Source of the DNA: Rhodopirellula sp. P2
GTDB lineage: Bacteria; Planctomycetota; Planctomycetia; Pirellulales; Pirellulaceae
Reading direction: 5' to 3'
DNA length: 64,000 nucleotides
NCBI RefSeq assembly: GCF_028768465.1
Contig: NZ_CP118225.1
Span: 2,771,001 to 2,835,000 of the forward strand
The notes under the pieces are model-generated. The model saw only the letters and a list, made by a program, of their open reading frames with translations, was not told the DNA's origin and did no database searches. Of this stretch, positions 1-9,670 are shown piece after piece. Positions within the stretch are counted from its first letter, which is position 1; every line of letters starts with the position of its first letter. The position numbers were made by a program, and so were the translations under genes.

Positions 1-690
1 TCGTTCTTCTACGACTCCGGGACCAGCGAGGTCTTTCGGTATCTCATTGAGTTTTCGGACGAACTGAATGATTTGAAAGAGCAGGCCCGGCGGACTCGCA
101 GTCCCAACGCTGCCAACATCATTCGGCTTGCCAACACGGTTTCGTTGCTGGTTGATATCGAACACGAGAGCGAGGATGTGGCGACGGTTTCCCACGAGGC
201 GGTTCACCATTTGGCGGCCAACACGGGGCTGTTCCCACGCGACGGGGTGTTCATTCGTTGGGTCCACGAAGGTTTGGCGTCGTACTTTGAATCGTCCAAG
301 TTGGCGGTGTGGAGCGGCGTTGGCGTCGTCGATGAAAGTCGGATCAGTTACTACCGTGCCTTGGAAGGCGACACGATTCGCGGCAGTGTGGAGTTCATCG
401 TTTCGGACCTGGGGTTCCTCGTCGAGACGGCGCTCGGAGATCAATTGCCCGCGTACGGACAGGCTTGGGCGCTGACGCATTATTTGTTCACGGAACGATT
501 CGATGAATTGATTCAGTTTTATGGCAAGTCGCGGAAGATTCCCGCTGACACTCCGCCGAAGGAAAAAGCCATGAAGTTGGTGGAGCTCTTCGGCGAGTGT
601 TTTGGCGATCAAGTCACATTGGAACTGGAGTGGCGACGCTACATGCGAACGTTGAAGACGGACATGGAACAATTGTCGGAGGAATTGTGA
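1..690 (+). CDS. DUF1570-type protein, zincin-like (5' truncated)
   Basis: The frame is open from the first base of the window, so the N-terminus is missing; 229 codons remain. The segment VSHEAVHHLAANTG carries an HEAVH motif, an HExxH-type zinc-binding helix, followed by WVHEGLASYFE with a third possible ligand. This layout is typical of planctomycete DUF1570 proteins, which are predicted gluzincin-like metallopeptidases. The C-terminal part is helical and hydrophilic. The stop codon lies two bases before the ATG of the next gene, whose ribosome site (GGAGGA, 678-683) lies inside this gene, so the two are probably co-transcribed. Peptidase activity is inferred from the motif only. Confidence 0.7.
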   Translation, partial: SFFYDSGTSEVFRYLIEFSDELNDLKEQARRTRSPNAANIIRLANTVSLLVDIEHESEDVATVSHEAVHHLAANTGLFPRDGVFIRWVHEGLASYFESSKLAVWSGVGVVDESRISYYRALEGDTIRGSVEFIVSDLGFLVETALGDQLPAYGQAWALTHYLFTERFDELIQFYGKSRKIPADTPPKEKAMKLVELFGECFGDQVTLELEWRRYMRTLKTDMEQLSEEL

Positions 691-692
691 GA

Positions 693-2156
693 ATGCAAAC
701 GCGAACAAAATACGGCTTGATCGCGGCAGGTTGGCTGGGATGGTCGGTCCTCGCGTGCGGCAGCCTGCCCGGACAGGATGTCGCCTACGTTCCTGCCGCT
801 GGAAAAACGTTCGACTATGGGATCGAATTTCGAATCATGGAGCGAACCGAAGGCGAACGGAATCCGATCCAAGTCCGACAGCGATGCCGTTTGCGTTTTG
901 TTGTTTCCGAGTCGGACTCGAAGGAGTGGTCGGGAACCTACCGGACGATTCCATTCCGAGGAAACAAATTGATGAGCAGCAAGGAAGCTTTGGCGACCTA
1001 TCACCGACGCACTCGGGAATCGTACGAGGCGGGGCCATTGCAACACTCTGGGCCGGCGCCACCTGATCCTGGGCTCGCTCGACTTCAGCAAGTGGCAAGT
1101 CAGAGAGCGGCAGCGTTTCAGAAGGAACAACAACGCCGAATTCTGTATGAGCTGGAACGCTACCCAGGACTGTTTCAATTCTGCGAGGGAGAAATCACTT
1201 GCACGCGGCTGGGGAGCATGCGTGGCAAAGGCAACGTCGGCACCCTGCCCTTCGCCACGGGGCCGGTGGCAGGTTTGGTGTTTCTACAACTGCCAAAGGA
1301 CGGCAAGACGCAGTCCGGTTTCAGCACGCGAAGTGTCGGCGCATTGAATTTGGTTTCTTCGTCCAGTGACCAGGTGGCCACGTCCGACCTGTCCGTTCTG
1401 TCGTTGCTGACACCACGCGAGTCCTCGCAGAACGGGCATCTGGCGTTTGATCGCGAAGTTGAAATTTCGGGTGGTGTGTCGGCTGGAAACAAGCTGACGC
1501 TTTCAGGTTCCGGCATGTGGGAGTTCTCAACCGAGATGGGCATGCCGTATGCCGGGAGCGTGGACTACCAGATCGAAGGTGCAAGCTACATCGGCAAAGC
1601 GGATCAGTTTGACTTGCGAGTCGGGTTTCACTATCTCGATCCGGTTCGAGCGATGTTGTTCGACAATGACCTGTTGCCGACGATGGAGGCTTTTGACGCC
1701 AGCAATCTGCCGCGATTGACCATGAAGCAGCAATCGGAGATGACGAAGCATTGGGAGCCTCGGCCAAAGAGAAGCAGCTACCGCCCCAATTTGACAGTGG
1801 GTGTTCAATTGGTGCGGATCGCATCCAACAGTGCTCCGCCGCCAACGAATTCAAAGTTGCAACGTCTGCTCGAAGAACGACTCAGCGACGAATCCGATTG
1901 GAAGGAAGACATTCATTTCGAGTCCATTTTGAGTCGCTGGGATTCGATTCGGAAGGCAGCGACCCAGTTCCCGCGGGAGTGGTCGGACCCTAGCGGTTCG
2001 TTCACGATCCAGGCGATGTTGCAATCGGTCGACAAGACATCGGTTTCGCTGTTGCGATTGGACACCCGACAAGTGATTTCGGTGCCGCTGGAGAAACTGA
2101 GTGACGAGGACGTTGAGTTTGCTCGCACCTTTGGTGTGCTGGATCAGGGATCCTGA
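693..2156 (+). CDS. Exported protein with C-terminal SHD1 domain
   Basis: 487 aa. The frame is open upstream to 597, but the ATG at 693 has GGAGGA nine bases before it and begins a normal signal sequence (MQTRTKYGLIAAGWLGW, then SVLACG), so it was chosen. VLAC could be a lipobox, although Leu at -2 is uncommon. The middle has no recognised domain. The last ~55 residues (REWSDPSGSF ... VPLEKLSDEDVEF) match the SHD1 module (SLA1 homology 1), which is abundant in planctomycete exported proteins and is thought to mediate protein contacts. It is translationally close to the DUF1570 gene, which suggests a joint envelope role, but the function is unknown. Confidence 0.75.
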   Translation: MQTRTKYGLIAAGWLGWSVLACGSLPGQDVAYVPAAGKTFDYGIEFRIMERTEGERNPIQVRQRCRLRFVVSESDSKEWSGTYRTIPFRGNKLMSSKEALATYHRRTRESYEAGPLQHSGPAPPDPGLARLQQVASQRAAAFQKEQQRRILYELERYPGLFQFCEGEITCTRLGSMRGKGNVGTLPFATGPVAGLVFLQLPKDGKTQSGFSTRSVGALNLVSSSSDQVATSDLSVLSLLTPRESSQNGHLAFDREVEISGGVSAGNKLTLSGSGMWEFSTEMGMPYAGSVDYQIEGASYIGKADQFDLRVGFHYLDPVRAMLFDNDLLPTMEAFDASNLPRLTMKQQSEMTKHWEPRPKRSSYRPNLTVGVQLVRIASNSAPPPTNSKLQRLLEERLSDESDWKEDIHFESILSRWDSIRKAATQFPREWSDPSGSFTIQAMLQSVDKTSVSLLRLDTRQVISVPLEKLSDEDVEFARTFGVLDQGS

Positions 2157-2301
2157 CCGCGGCGTCGCCTGGCTTGCCTTTTGAACGGTTGGTCATTGCT
2201 CTCGGCTGGTCTTTGATTCCCAGGCAATGAGCGGGGGAAAGTATCGGGGACCTTGGGCGCGAAGCACCCCAGGGGCTGTTCCGGCAAAAGGCACCGGACA
2301 C

Positions 2302-3048
2302 TCATTTCTTGACCGTTCCCAAACCGTGCTGCAGCACCATTTTTCGTGAATAGGCGAGGATTTCGACACCGATCTCAGTGACGATGACTCGGCCTTTGGC
2401 GAGCCAAGAACTGGCGAAGGCCCACACCGCAATCCATTCGGCCCAGAACAAAAAGTTGTATCCGTTCAGCCAGTCCTTCCAGGCTTGTGGGGCCAACACC
2501 ATGTAGCCGCCCATGGCAAAGGTGATCAAAAGAATCACCAAACCGCTGGTTCGAAAGGCGAATGATCTTTCGAACAAGTGTGATTCGGCTTCTCGTTGAG
2601 AATCCCGGGGAAAGTGATACAGGGAATAAAACGCCAGGGTCAGGAAGAAGATGCCGCCGCTGACGGTATGCACGTAGCCCACCAATGATTTTTGGATCAA
2701 CGGATCACTGCCGTAGTCCAGTGGAAAGAGAGCGATGCCGATGGCGGCGGCCGAACCGATGTTGGCGGTCCAGTTTTCGATGCGGTCGTATCCGCGATAG
2801 CAAAATAGAAAAATGCCGATTGCGCAGAGCGTTCCCACAAACACGTCTCGCAATGGCGTGTGATAGTAGCTGCTCATGTTCTCTTGGATTTCAATCCCCA
2901 ACAGCATCCCTCCGGGACCAAGCAGCAGTGGCAGCAGCAAACCGCTCCATCCAATCGCCCGGCGGATATCCAGGTACGACAGGACCAAGTGGTCCATCAT
3001 TGTGCCGGATGATTCACCCGGGAGGGGCGTCGAATGAGGAGGGCTCAT
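2302..3048 (-). CDS. Multi-pass membrane protein of unknown function
   Basis: 248 aa with the ATG at 3048; ATGs at 3096 and 3000 are also in frame and none has a clear Shine-Dalgarno site. About six or seven hydrophobic segments are visible, for example IGWSGLLLPLLLGPGGMLLG, VFVGTLCAIGIFLFCY, ANIGSAAAIGIALFPL, VSGGIFFLTLAFYSLY, SGLVILLITFAMGGYMVL and LFWAEWIAVWAFASSW. The motif SSYYHTPLRDVFVG after the first segment recurs in a family of uncharacterised membrane proteins that resemble DUF998 or Frag1/DRAM proteins. No catalytic motif is seen. It converges with the SHD1 gene and diverges from the oxidoreductase gene at 3473. Confidence 0.6.
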   Translation of the reverse strand: MSPPHSTPLPGESSGTMMDHLVLSYLDIRRAIGWSGLLLPLLLGPGGMLLGIEIQENMSSYYHTPLRDVFVGTLCAIGIFLFCYRGYDRIENWTANIGSAAAIGIALFPLDYGSDPLIQKSLVGYVHTVSGGIFFLTLAFYSLYHFPRDSQREAESHLFERSFAFRTSGLVILLITFAMGGYMVLAPQAWKDWLNGYNFLFWAEWIAVWAFASSWLAKGRVIVTEIGVEILAYSRKMVLQHGLGTVKK

Positions 3049-3472
3049 TGGTCTGATGTCGTCATGCGGGCGGTCGTTGCGGGGACATGGAGTCATGGCG
3101 GTAGTACCAATCTCTTGGCAACCGCGATTTGGTTCCAGGGGACGATTGTGAGCATGCAATCGGTGAATGGGAGGATCGGAAACCAACCCGACGTCAATTT
3201 TGCTTACAATGCTGGGCCACGACGCATCATGTTCAGCAGTCAAACGTTGGCGGATGCGTCGCCGAGTCGGCTTGAACGCTGATTCTGGTTCCCCACCCCA
3301 CCCGCCCGCCTCTCTGATCGATTGGTCCTGGACGCTTCGAAGTCGAAGCATTCAAGGGCACCCGCCGATCATCACCGCCTCGCTTTCCTTTCGCACGCTT
3401 GTGTGATGTGTGAATTGGAAAGTGTTGTGTGATGGAACGCTGGGAGATTCGATCCAACCCAAGGATTTCGCC
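3049..3472. other. Divergent intergenic region, no gene seen
   Basis: 424 bases separate two divergent genes and should hold promoters for both. Short open frames here have no recognisable homology and no ribosome site. No clear promoter pair or hairpin was picked out by eye. Confidence 0.5.
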
Positions 3473-4819
3473 ATGAATAAGCGTTTTCAACATCCTGATG
3501 TGCAAGCTTCTTTGCCCGCGCAGCCGAATCTTCGGAAGCGTGATCGGCGTTTGTTTTTGAAGGCGGGGGCGGCGCTGGGGGCGACCGTCGCGGCTCGTCC
3601 TGTGCTCGCCCAAACACCGGCCAAGAAGTCGCCCAACGAAGTCATCCGAGTTGGGATCATGGGCGTCAACAATCGCGGCGCCGCGTTGGCCAAGGGGTTC
3701 ATCAAAGACCCCGGGGCGGATGTGGTCGCGATTTGCGATGTCGATTCGAGAGCGTCCGAGAAGGTGGCGGCTTCCGTTGCGGATGGCCAAGGCCATCGCC
3801 CCAAGTCCTTCGTTGACGTTCGAAAGATGCTCGATGAAGGCAACATCGACGCTTTGGTGGTGGCAGCACCCAATCACTGGCACGCACCCGCGACGATTTT
3901 GGGATGTGCGGCGGGAAAGCATGTCTATGTTGAAAAACCGTGCAGCCAAACTGCCGAAGAAGGTGTCTTGGCTGTGCAGGCGGCACGGAAGCACAACCGA
4001 GTGGTCCAGATGGGGTCCCAACGTCGCAGTTGGCCGGCGGTCATGCGTGCCATTGAGCTCGTGCATTCAGGCGGCATCGGCGAGGTGTCTTATTCACGCA
4101 GTTGGTACAACAACCGACGGCCATCGATCGGCCATGGCAAGACAGCCGCTGCACCAGATTGGCTGAACTGGGATCTGTGGCAAGGGCCAGCGCCACGACG
4201 CGAATACGTGGACAATCTGATTCACTACAACTGGCACTGGCGTTGGCATTGGGGCAACGGTGAACTGGGGAACAACGGCATCCATGTGTTGGACTTGGCT
4301 CGTTGGGGATTGAATGTCACCACACCCAGTCGAGTTCGCGCCGGCGGAGGCAAGTACCGTCATGACGACGATCAAGAAACACCCGACACGATGATGGTGA
4401 CCTACGATTTTCCCGAAGGAAAAACGGCCACCTGGGAAGGGCTCAGTTGGTCTCCCCTGGGGCCGCATGATGCAGCGGTGGGAGTCAGTTTTCACGGCAC
4501 CGAAGGCTCGATTGTGGTTCGTGGCAATGGCTTCACTCGGTTTGATGACCGCAACAAAGAAATCGAAACGGTCAACGATGAAGGCGGCGACACCAGCCAC
4601 TTGGCGGATTTCTTGGACGCCATCCGCACCGGACGGCGACCCAACGCGGACATCCAAGAAGCCCATCGGAGCACGTTGCTTTGTCACCTTGGCAACATGG
4701 CCTATCGCAGTTCGTCGGAATTGGAAATTGACCCGGCCAGCGGCAAACCTCTTGGCAACCCCGAGGCATTGGCGTTGTGGGGACGAGAGTATGAACCCGG
4801 CTGGGAGCCGAAGGTCTGA
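3473..4819 (+). CDS. Gfo/Idh/MocA family oxidoreductase, Tat-exported
   Basis: 448 aa. The N-terminus carries a twin-arginine signal, RDRRLFLKAGAALGA, followed by a hydrophobic stretch and ARPVLAQ as a likely cleavage site. The mature protein starts with a Rossmann NAD(P)-binding fold (VGIMGVNNRG, then DVVAICDVD) and the family motif HVYVEKP at about residue 165. The second half is the Gfo/Idh/MocA C-terminal sheet domain (ELGNNGIHVLDLARWGL). Such exported dehydrogenase-like proteins are greatly expanded in planctomycetes and are thought to act on sugars or cyclitols with the cofactor pre-bound. The ATG at 3473 is preferred over upstream alternative starts because it places the Tat motif about 25 residues in. 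A second family member follows. Confidence 0.88.
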   Translation: MNKRFQHPDVQASLPAQPNLRKRDRRLFLKAGAALGATVAARPVLAQTPAKKSPNEVIRVGIMGVNNRGAALAKGFIKDPGADVVAICDVDSRASEKVAASVADGQGHRPKSFVDVRKMLDEGNIDALVVAAPNHWHAPATILGCAAGKHVYVEKPCSQTAEEGVLAVQAARKHNRVVQMGSQRRSWPAVMRAIELVHSGGIGEVSYSRSWYNNRRPSIGHGKTAAAPDWLNWDLWQGPAPRREYVDNLIHYNWHWRWHWGNGELGNNGIHVLDLARWGLNVTTPSRVRAGGGKYRHDDDQETPDTMMVTYDFPEGKTATWEGLSWSPLGPHDAAVGVSFHGTEGSIVVRGNGFTRFDDRNKEIETVNDEGGDTSHLADFLDAIRTGRRPNADIQEAHRSTLLCHLGNMAYRSSSELEIDPASGKPLGNPEALALWGREYEPGWEPKV

Positions 4820-4885
4820 GCCGCTGCGGTTTGCTCGGGTTCGTCAATTCAACTTGTTTTTCGTCTTTGTTTTGTGAGTGGTTTC

Positions 4886-5911
4886 ATGCGTGTTGGTCTG
4901 GTTGGTTTTGCAATGTTTCTTTGCCTGAGTGCTTTGTCTTCTGTCTCGGTGGTGTCGGCGGAGGAACCCGTTCGAATTGGCATCATTGGTTTGGACACGT
5001 CCCATTCGCCAGCGTTTGCGAAGGAGTTCAATGCCGAGCATTCCGACAATGATCCGTTGGCTGGTTTTCGCGTCGTTGCCGCTTATCCCTACGGAAGCCA
5101 AACGATCGAGTCCAGCAGCAGCCGAATCCCAGGCTACACCGAGCAACTGAAATCGTTGGGAGTTGAAATCGTTGATTCGATCGACGATCTGTTGTCCAAG
5201 GTGGACTGCGTGTTGCTCGAAACCAACGATGGAACGCTGCATCACGAGCAAGCGTTGCAGGTCTTTGCGGCTGGCAAGCCGGTGTTCATCGACAAACCCG
5301 TTGGATCGAATCTGGCTGAAACAGTCGCCATCTACGATGCGGCGAAGCACTACAACGTGCCCATGTTTTCCAGTTCATCGCTGCGTTACAGCCACGGTGC
5401 CCAAGCCATCCGTGGTGGTTCCGTGGGCAAGGTGCTGGGGTGCAGCGCACACAGCCCGTGCAAGATCGAGCCGTCACACGTCGACTTGTATTGGTATGGA
5501 ATCCACGGCGTCGAAACGCTTTACACCTGCATGGGGGTGGGATGCGAAACGGTATCTCACACCTCCACGGAAGACTTTGAATTCGCAGTTGGCCGTTGGG
5601 GCGACGGGCGAATCGGAACGTTTCGAGGGATTCGGGCTGGCAGTTCCGGCTACGGCGGAATGGTCTACGGAGAAAAGGCCATTCAGGAAATTGGAAAGTA
5701 CGACGGATACCGTCCGCTGCTCGTCGAGATCGCTGAATTCTTCCGGACCGGTGAACCACCGATCGAATCCGCGGAAACGATCGAGCTGTACGCCTTCATG
5801 CAAGCCGCTTTCGAAAGCAAACGCCAGGGTGGCATTCCGGTCTCGATTGAAACCGTGATGCAGGCGGCCCAAGTGAAAGCGGGAGAGCTGAACCAGTCGC
5901 TTTCGAAGTGA
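4886..5911 (+). CDS. Gfo/Idh/MocA family oxidoreductase, Sec-exported
   Basis: 341 aa from the ATG at 4886; a GTG at 4874 is in frame, but the ATG gives a tidy signal peptide (MRVGLVGFAMFLCLSALSSV, then SVVSAEE). After cleavage there is a nucleotide-binding fold beginning VRIGIIGLDTSHSPAF, then KPVFIDKPVGSNL, which is the family's EKP motif with Asp in place of Glu. The C-terminal half is shorter than in the upstream paralogue. The TSHS segment resembles sugar-dehydrogenase relatives common in planctomycete catabolic loci. It lies 66 bases after the 3473 gene and is probably in the same transcript. Its substrate cannot be read from sequence. Confidence 0.82.
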   Translation: MRVGLVGFAMFLCLSALSSVSVVSAEEPVRIGIIGLDTSHSPAFAKEFNAEHSDNDPLAGFRVVAAYPYGSQTIESSSSRIPGYTEQLKSLGVEIVDSIDDLLSKVDCVLLETNDGTLHHEQALQVFAAGKPVFIDKPVGSNLAETVAIYDAAKHYNVPMFSSSSLRYSHGAQAIRGGSVGKVLGCSAHSPCKIEPSHVDLYWYGIHGVETLYTCMGVGCETVSHTSTEDFEFAVGRWGDGRIGTFRGIRAGSSGYGGMVYGEKAIQEIGKYDGYRPLLVEIAEFFRTGEPPIESAETIELYAFMQAAFESKRQGGIPVSIETVMQAAQVKAGELNQSLSK

Positions 5912-6754
5912 CGCGGATGGACGCCTCCTAAGCCTGGCATCGCTGGGATCGATCACTGGCGTCTGGAATGAGAGTAGAACATTTGTCCCCAAATGTTTGC
6001 GTGGTCGGTCGCTGTCGTCGAGCCGTGTGACGCGAACGGTTGGAGATGGGCTTGGTTGCCATGAGGCTTGGCGTTTGAGAGTTGCCCGACGGAACAGTTG
6101 AGGACAACGGTTCGACTCTGACGTCGCTCACCCACCTGTCGCCAAACGAAGTGCCGTGCAGTTCTTACGTGCTGTTCCAGTAACGTCTTAAGAACCCCGC
6201 CCGACAAAGGAGTTCGCGCGGTGAGATTTTACCCTCCCTTTGGGAGGGTCCGCCCACTTCGGGCCGGGGAGGGTCACGCGCTGGATCCAATGCTGAGCCC
6301 TCCCCTCGCTTGACCCTCCCAGAGGGAGGGTGATGAGAAACGCTTGGCAACACAGCACTTAAGAACTGCACCGCCTCCAGCGTTTCGAGGAGGTCCAGTG
6401 ACTCGCTCTGCCCTTGCGAATTCGCAGCCTGCACTCGCCACAATGGCAAGTCGTGGTGCCCGGATACCCGTGACAAGAAAAGTTATGCCGTTTGGGTGGT
6501 GGCCAGGCTCCTCATTCAGGGATTTGTTTGGAAGTGTCTTTTGTCCTGAGGGCCCCTTTGTGGGTGGCTGGCCTGAAGAGGGGTTTGGCCCCTTCTTTTA
6601 GGTGTTTTTGGCAAAACGATCGACACCAAGGTTTGATAGTGGTGTTCACTTGAATATAAGATATGTGAAAAATACGCATATGCAGTCGGCGTGAGTTGTT
6701 CCGTCCGGTTGATAATATTTCGAAACAGCACTATTGAACCCCAGGAATGTTTAC
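5912..6754. other. Long intergenic region upstream of the DUF1559 pair
   Basis: 843 bases without a convincing gene. It holds a small palindrome near 5976-5996 (ACATTTG and CAAATGT around a short loop), copy A of the GC-rich dispersed repeat (6184-6372), and an unusually AT-rich stretch at 6640-6725 just before the first DUF1559 gene, where a promoter is likely. No confident -35/-10 pair was found. Confidence 0.5.
6184..6372 (+). repeat. Dispersed GC-rich palindromic repeat, copy A
   Basis: This non-coding block contains the inverted modules ACCCTCCCTTTGGGAGGGT and CTTCGGGCCGGGGAGGGT, the segment ACGCGCTGGATCCAATGCT, then CCCTCCCAGAGGGAGGGTGAT and CAACACAGCACTTAAGAAC. The same order of modules occurs in reverse at 10102-10291 and in part at 15901-16250. 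Its ability to fold into long G/C hairpins suggests a mobile or structural intergenic repeat. Confidence 0.85.
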
Positions 6755-7987
6755 ATGTTAAGTAAAAGCCCTTCTCGGCGAGGCTTTACGTTGGTCGAGT
6801 TGCTCGTTGTGATCGCCATCATCGGCGTTCTGGTCGGGTTGTTGTTGCCTGCCGTTCAGGCCGCTCGCGAAGCCGCCCGGCGGATGAGTTGCAGCAACAA
6901 TTTCAAGCAACTCGGTCTGGCGATGCACAATTACCACAGCGCTTACAACGGAGCTCCGATCCATGGTGTGGGAACCGACGCTGGCGATGGCAGTCATAAC
7001 TGGTGGACCAGCTACACGACCCACAACTACTGGCGATTGAACGCGTTGGTGGGGATGACCCCTTTCATGGAGCAGCAAGCTTTGTGGGAGCAGATCACCA
7101 ACCCCAACACGGAGCGAACCGATGGCAACACGGGTGCAGCCATTGGCGTGGTGACCAACCCTTGGCCTCCGATGGGACCAGCCCCTGACAACGTTCAGTA
7201 CAAGCCTTGGGCCACGGAGCTCCCCACATTGCGTTGTCCGAGCGATCCAGGCGAAGGCTTGCCCAGCCTTGGTCGTACCAACTACGCGATGTCGATGGGC
7301 GACTCGTTTTGGTGGACCATGAATGGAAAGTTGCGTCCAGCCAACCCGGGTGACGCCAGCACTTACGCCCAAAATTCGCGTGCCGCCAGCCGTGGCTTTT
7401 TCGTGATGCACTCGCAAACTAAATTCCGCGATGTGCTGGACGGTCTGTCCAACACGATCGCGATGGCTGAAATCGCGACTGACTTGGGCGATGGCGACAA
7501 TCGCACGCGTGGAAAAACACACAGCGGTGGGCAAGGAGCACAGGCTTCGATGCGGGACAATCCAAAGCTTTGCATCGAAGATGCATCGCCGATGATTGAT
7601 CCGACCCGTCCCCAGTTCTGGATCAACAGCGGCTTGGAAAGCGTTACCAAGGGGCGTGGTTACCGTTGGGCAGATTCCCAGAATGCTCAATCGAACGTTC
7701 ACACGATCTTGCCACCGAACGCACCCCTGTGCGTCGCTCATGATTCCAACGGCAACGCGATCATGACCGCCTCCAGTCGTCACCAAGGTGGCGTTCACGT
7801 GTTGATGGGCGACGGTGCCGTGAAGTTCATCACCTCGTCAATCGAAGCTGGGAACCAGAACAATCCCGTGGTTCACCTGGGAGGCAATGCTGCCAACCTC
7901 AATCAGCCTGGGGCCAAAAGCCCGTACGGATTGTGGGGCTCCTTGGGATCGCGTGCTTCACGCGAAGTGATCGACGGCGAATTCTAA
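6755..7987 (+). CDS. DUF1559 protein with type IV pilin-like N-terminus (copy 1)
   Basis: 410 aa. The ATG at 6755 has AGGA eight bases upstream. The N-terminus RRGFTLVELLVVIAIIGVLV is a prepilin leader with the cleavage Gly before FTLVE and one long hydrophobic helix, followed by LLLPAVQAAREAARRMSC, the hallmark of the planctomycete DUF1559 family (pseudopilin-like, sometimes called the SBP_bac_10 family). Near the C-terminus is HQGGVHVLMGDGAVKFI, the usual family ending. The protein is expected to be processed by a prepilin peptidase and held in or on the cytoplasmic membrane; its biological role is not known. A near-identical paralogue follows at 8382, and both carry the same terminator stem, so a tandem duplication of gene plus terminator is likely. 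Confidence 0.93.
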   Translation: MLSKSPSRRGFTLVELLVVIAIIGVLVGLLLPAVQAAREAARRMSCSNNFKQLGLAMHNYHSAYNGAPIHGVGTDAGDGSHNWWTSYTTHNYWRLNALVGMTPFMEQQALWEQITNPNTERTDGNTGAAIGVVTNPWPPMGPAPDNVQYKPWATELPTLRCPSDPGEGLPSLGRTNYAMSMGDSFWWTMNGKLRPANPGDASTYAQNSRAASRGFFVMHSQTKFRDVLDGLSNTIAMAEIATDLGDGDNRTRGKTHSGGQGAQASMRDNPKLCIEDASPMIDPTRPQFWINSGLESVTKGRGYRWADSQNAQSNVHTILPPNAPLCVAHDSNGNAIMTASSRHQGGVHVLMGDGAVKFITSSIEAGNQNNPVVHLGGNAANLNQPGAKSPYGLWGSLGSRASREVIDGEF

Positions 7988-8018
7988 GATCGCTGGACAC
8001 CCATCATTGAACTGCTGC

Positions 8019-8053
8019 AAACGCCACGTTGAAGGTCAACGTGGCGTTTTTTC
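8019..8053 (+). terminator. Rho-independent terminator after DUF1559 copy 1
   Basis: The arms AACGCCACGTTGA and TCAACGTGGCGTT form a perfect 13-bp stem with a 3-base loop, followed by a T run (TTTTTTC). It starts about 30 bases after the stop codon. Confidence 0.9.
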
Positions 8054-8381
8054 GTGGCATCGTGATCGCAGCTTGTGTGGTGGAGTTTCACTTCGAGGGA
8101 TGGTGAGCTCCCCAAGTGCTTGGCGGATGCCTCCTGGTCAAAAGCAGTGTGCGCAAAGAAAAAACTCCAGGAAAATGAGTTTTTTCGCGGGCGAGCGAGT
8201 TGGCCAGAAACGCTTGTTTCTAGAGGGAATCAGGCTGTTTAGGGCGGGAAGATCCTCCTTGCGTGTCGTTTGCGGTGCTCGGTGCGATTTTTGAACGTGG
8301 CGGAAGATCGTTTTTTGGAATGTCTTATAAGTGATCTGATTGGACAGATCCTTATCCGAACTTCTTTTGAGAGATGAACAA
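8054..8381. other. Intergenic region between the DUF1559 paralogues
   Basis: About 330 bases from the terminator to the second paralogue. No gene is seen. A sequence GTCTTATAAG about 60 bases before the start could contribute to a -10 region, but no matching -35 element is clear. Confidence 0.4.
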
Positions 8382-9611
8382 ATGGTTGCTAAGGGGCGTT
8401 ATCGGCGCGGTTTCACTTTGGTCGAGCTATTGGTTGTCATTGCCATCATTGGCGTTTTAGTCGGGCTGCTTTTGCCAGCGGTTCAGGCGGCGCGTGAGGC
8501 GGCTCGTCGAATGAGCTGCAGCAACAACTTCAAACAGCTTGGGCTTGCCATTCACAACTACCACAGTGCCTACAACGGGGCACCGATGCAGGGCGTCGGG
8601 ACCGACGCGGGCGTTGGCAGTCACAATTGGTGGTCCAGCTACACAACCCATAACTACTGGCGTCTGAGTGCGTTGGTTGGGATGACTCCGTTCATGGAAC
8701 AGCAGGGGATCTGGGAGCAAATCACCAATCCCAATGCGGAACGAACCGATGGAAACACAGGGGCGGGGATTGGAACGCCCACGAACCCTTGGCCGTCCAT
8801 GGGACCAACACCCCAGAACATCCAGTACAAACCTTGGGCGACCGAGTTGCCGACGCTGCGTTGTCCCAGTGATCCAGGCAAAGGCTTGCCCAGTCTTGGA
8901 CGAACCAACTACGCGATGTCGATGGGGGATTCGTTTTGGTGGACGATGCACGGTGACCTCCGGCCGGCAAACTCGGGGGCGGCGAGCAATTACGCCCAGC
9001 ATTCTCGCGCGGCCAATCGCGGGTTCTTCGTGAAGCACAAACAGGTGAAATTCCGCGATGTGCTTGATGGTTTGTCGAACACTATCGCGATGGGTGAGAT
9101 CGCGACCGACCTGGGCGACTTTGACAATCGAACACGTGCCAAGAAACACCCGCAGGGGCAGTCGGCCCAATCAAACATTCGGCAGAACCCACGGTTGTGC
9201 ATCGAAGACGGGACCATGGTGGATTCTCAGCGGCCCCAATTCTGGACTCCTGGCAGTTTGGAGGGCAACAGCAAGGGTCGAGGTTATCGCTGGGCGGATT
9301 GCCAAAACGCTCAGTCACAGGTCCATACGATTCTTCCACCCAACAGTCCCACCTGCATTCCGCACGACTCAAACGGGCCGTCGATCATGACGATGTCGAG
9401 TCGTCACCAAGGTGGAGTGCACGTGTTGATGGGGGATGGTGCGGTCAAGTTCATCACCTCGTCCATCGAATCAGGGAACCAAAACAACCCGGTCGTTTGG
9501 CGAAGTGGAAACGATGCCAACATGAACCAACCGGGTGCGAAAAGCCCTTATGGCTTGTGGGGGGCGCTCGGCTCACGAGGCGCACGCGAAGTCATCGATC
9601 AGGAATTTTGA
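8382..9611 (+). CDS. DUF1559 protein with type IV pilin-like N-terminus (copy 2)
   Basis: 409 aa; paralogue of the 6755 gene. The first 70 residues are almost identical, including RRGFTLVELLVVIAIIGVLV and MSCSNNFKQLGLAIHNYHSA, and so is the ending HVLMGDGAVKFITSSIE. Differences cluster in the central region (for example MQGVGTDAG against IHGVGTDAG, and KKHPQGQSAQSNIRQN against KTHSGGQGAQASMRDN). The ATG at 8382 gives the expected short prepilin leader; the in-frame TTG at 8340 would add 14 residues and is less likely. A pseudopilin-like, prepilin-peptidase-processed membrane or surface protein is expected. Divergence in the middle while both ends are conserved suggests the two copies have specialised. 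Confidence 0.92.
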   Translation: MVAKGRYRRGFTLVELLVVIAIIGVLVGLLLPAVQAAREAARRMSCSNNFKQLGLAIHNYHSAYNGAPMQGVGTDAGVGSHNWWSSYTTHNYWRLSALVGMTPFMEQQGIWEQITNPNAERTDGNTGAGIGTPTNPWPSMGPTPQNIQYKPWATELPTLRCPSDPGKGLPSLGRTNYAMSMGDSFWWTMHGDLRPANSGAASNYAQHSRAANRGFFVKHKQVKFRDVLDGLSNTIAMGEIATDLGDFDNRTRAKKHPQGQSAQSNIRQNPRLCIEDGTMVDSQRPQFWTPGSLEGNSKGRGYRWADCQNAQSQVHTILPPNSPTCIPHDSNGPSIMTMSSRHQGGVHVLMGDGAVKFITSSIESGNQNNPVVWRSGNDANMNQPGAKSPYGLWGALGSRGAREVIDQEF

Positions 9612-9670
9612 TCGCCTTGGACCGCCGCAGCCTGACAAGAACAAGCTGCGGTGACTTCCTCTGAAACGAA

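Noticed and set aside
6758..7798. 346-aa minus-strand frame opposite DUF1559 copy 1
   Set aside because: Shadow of a conserved gene; a similar shorter shadow exists opposite copy 2.
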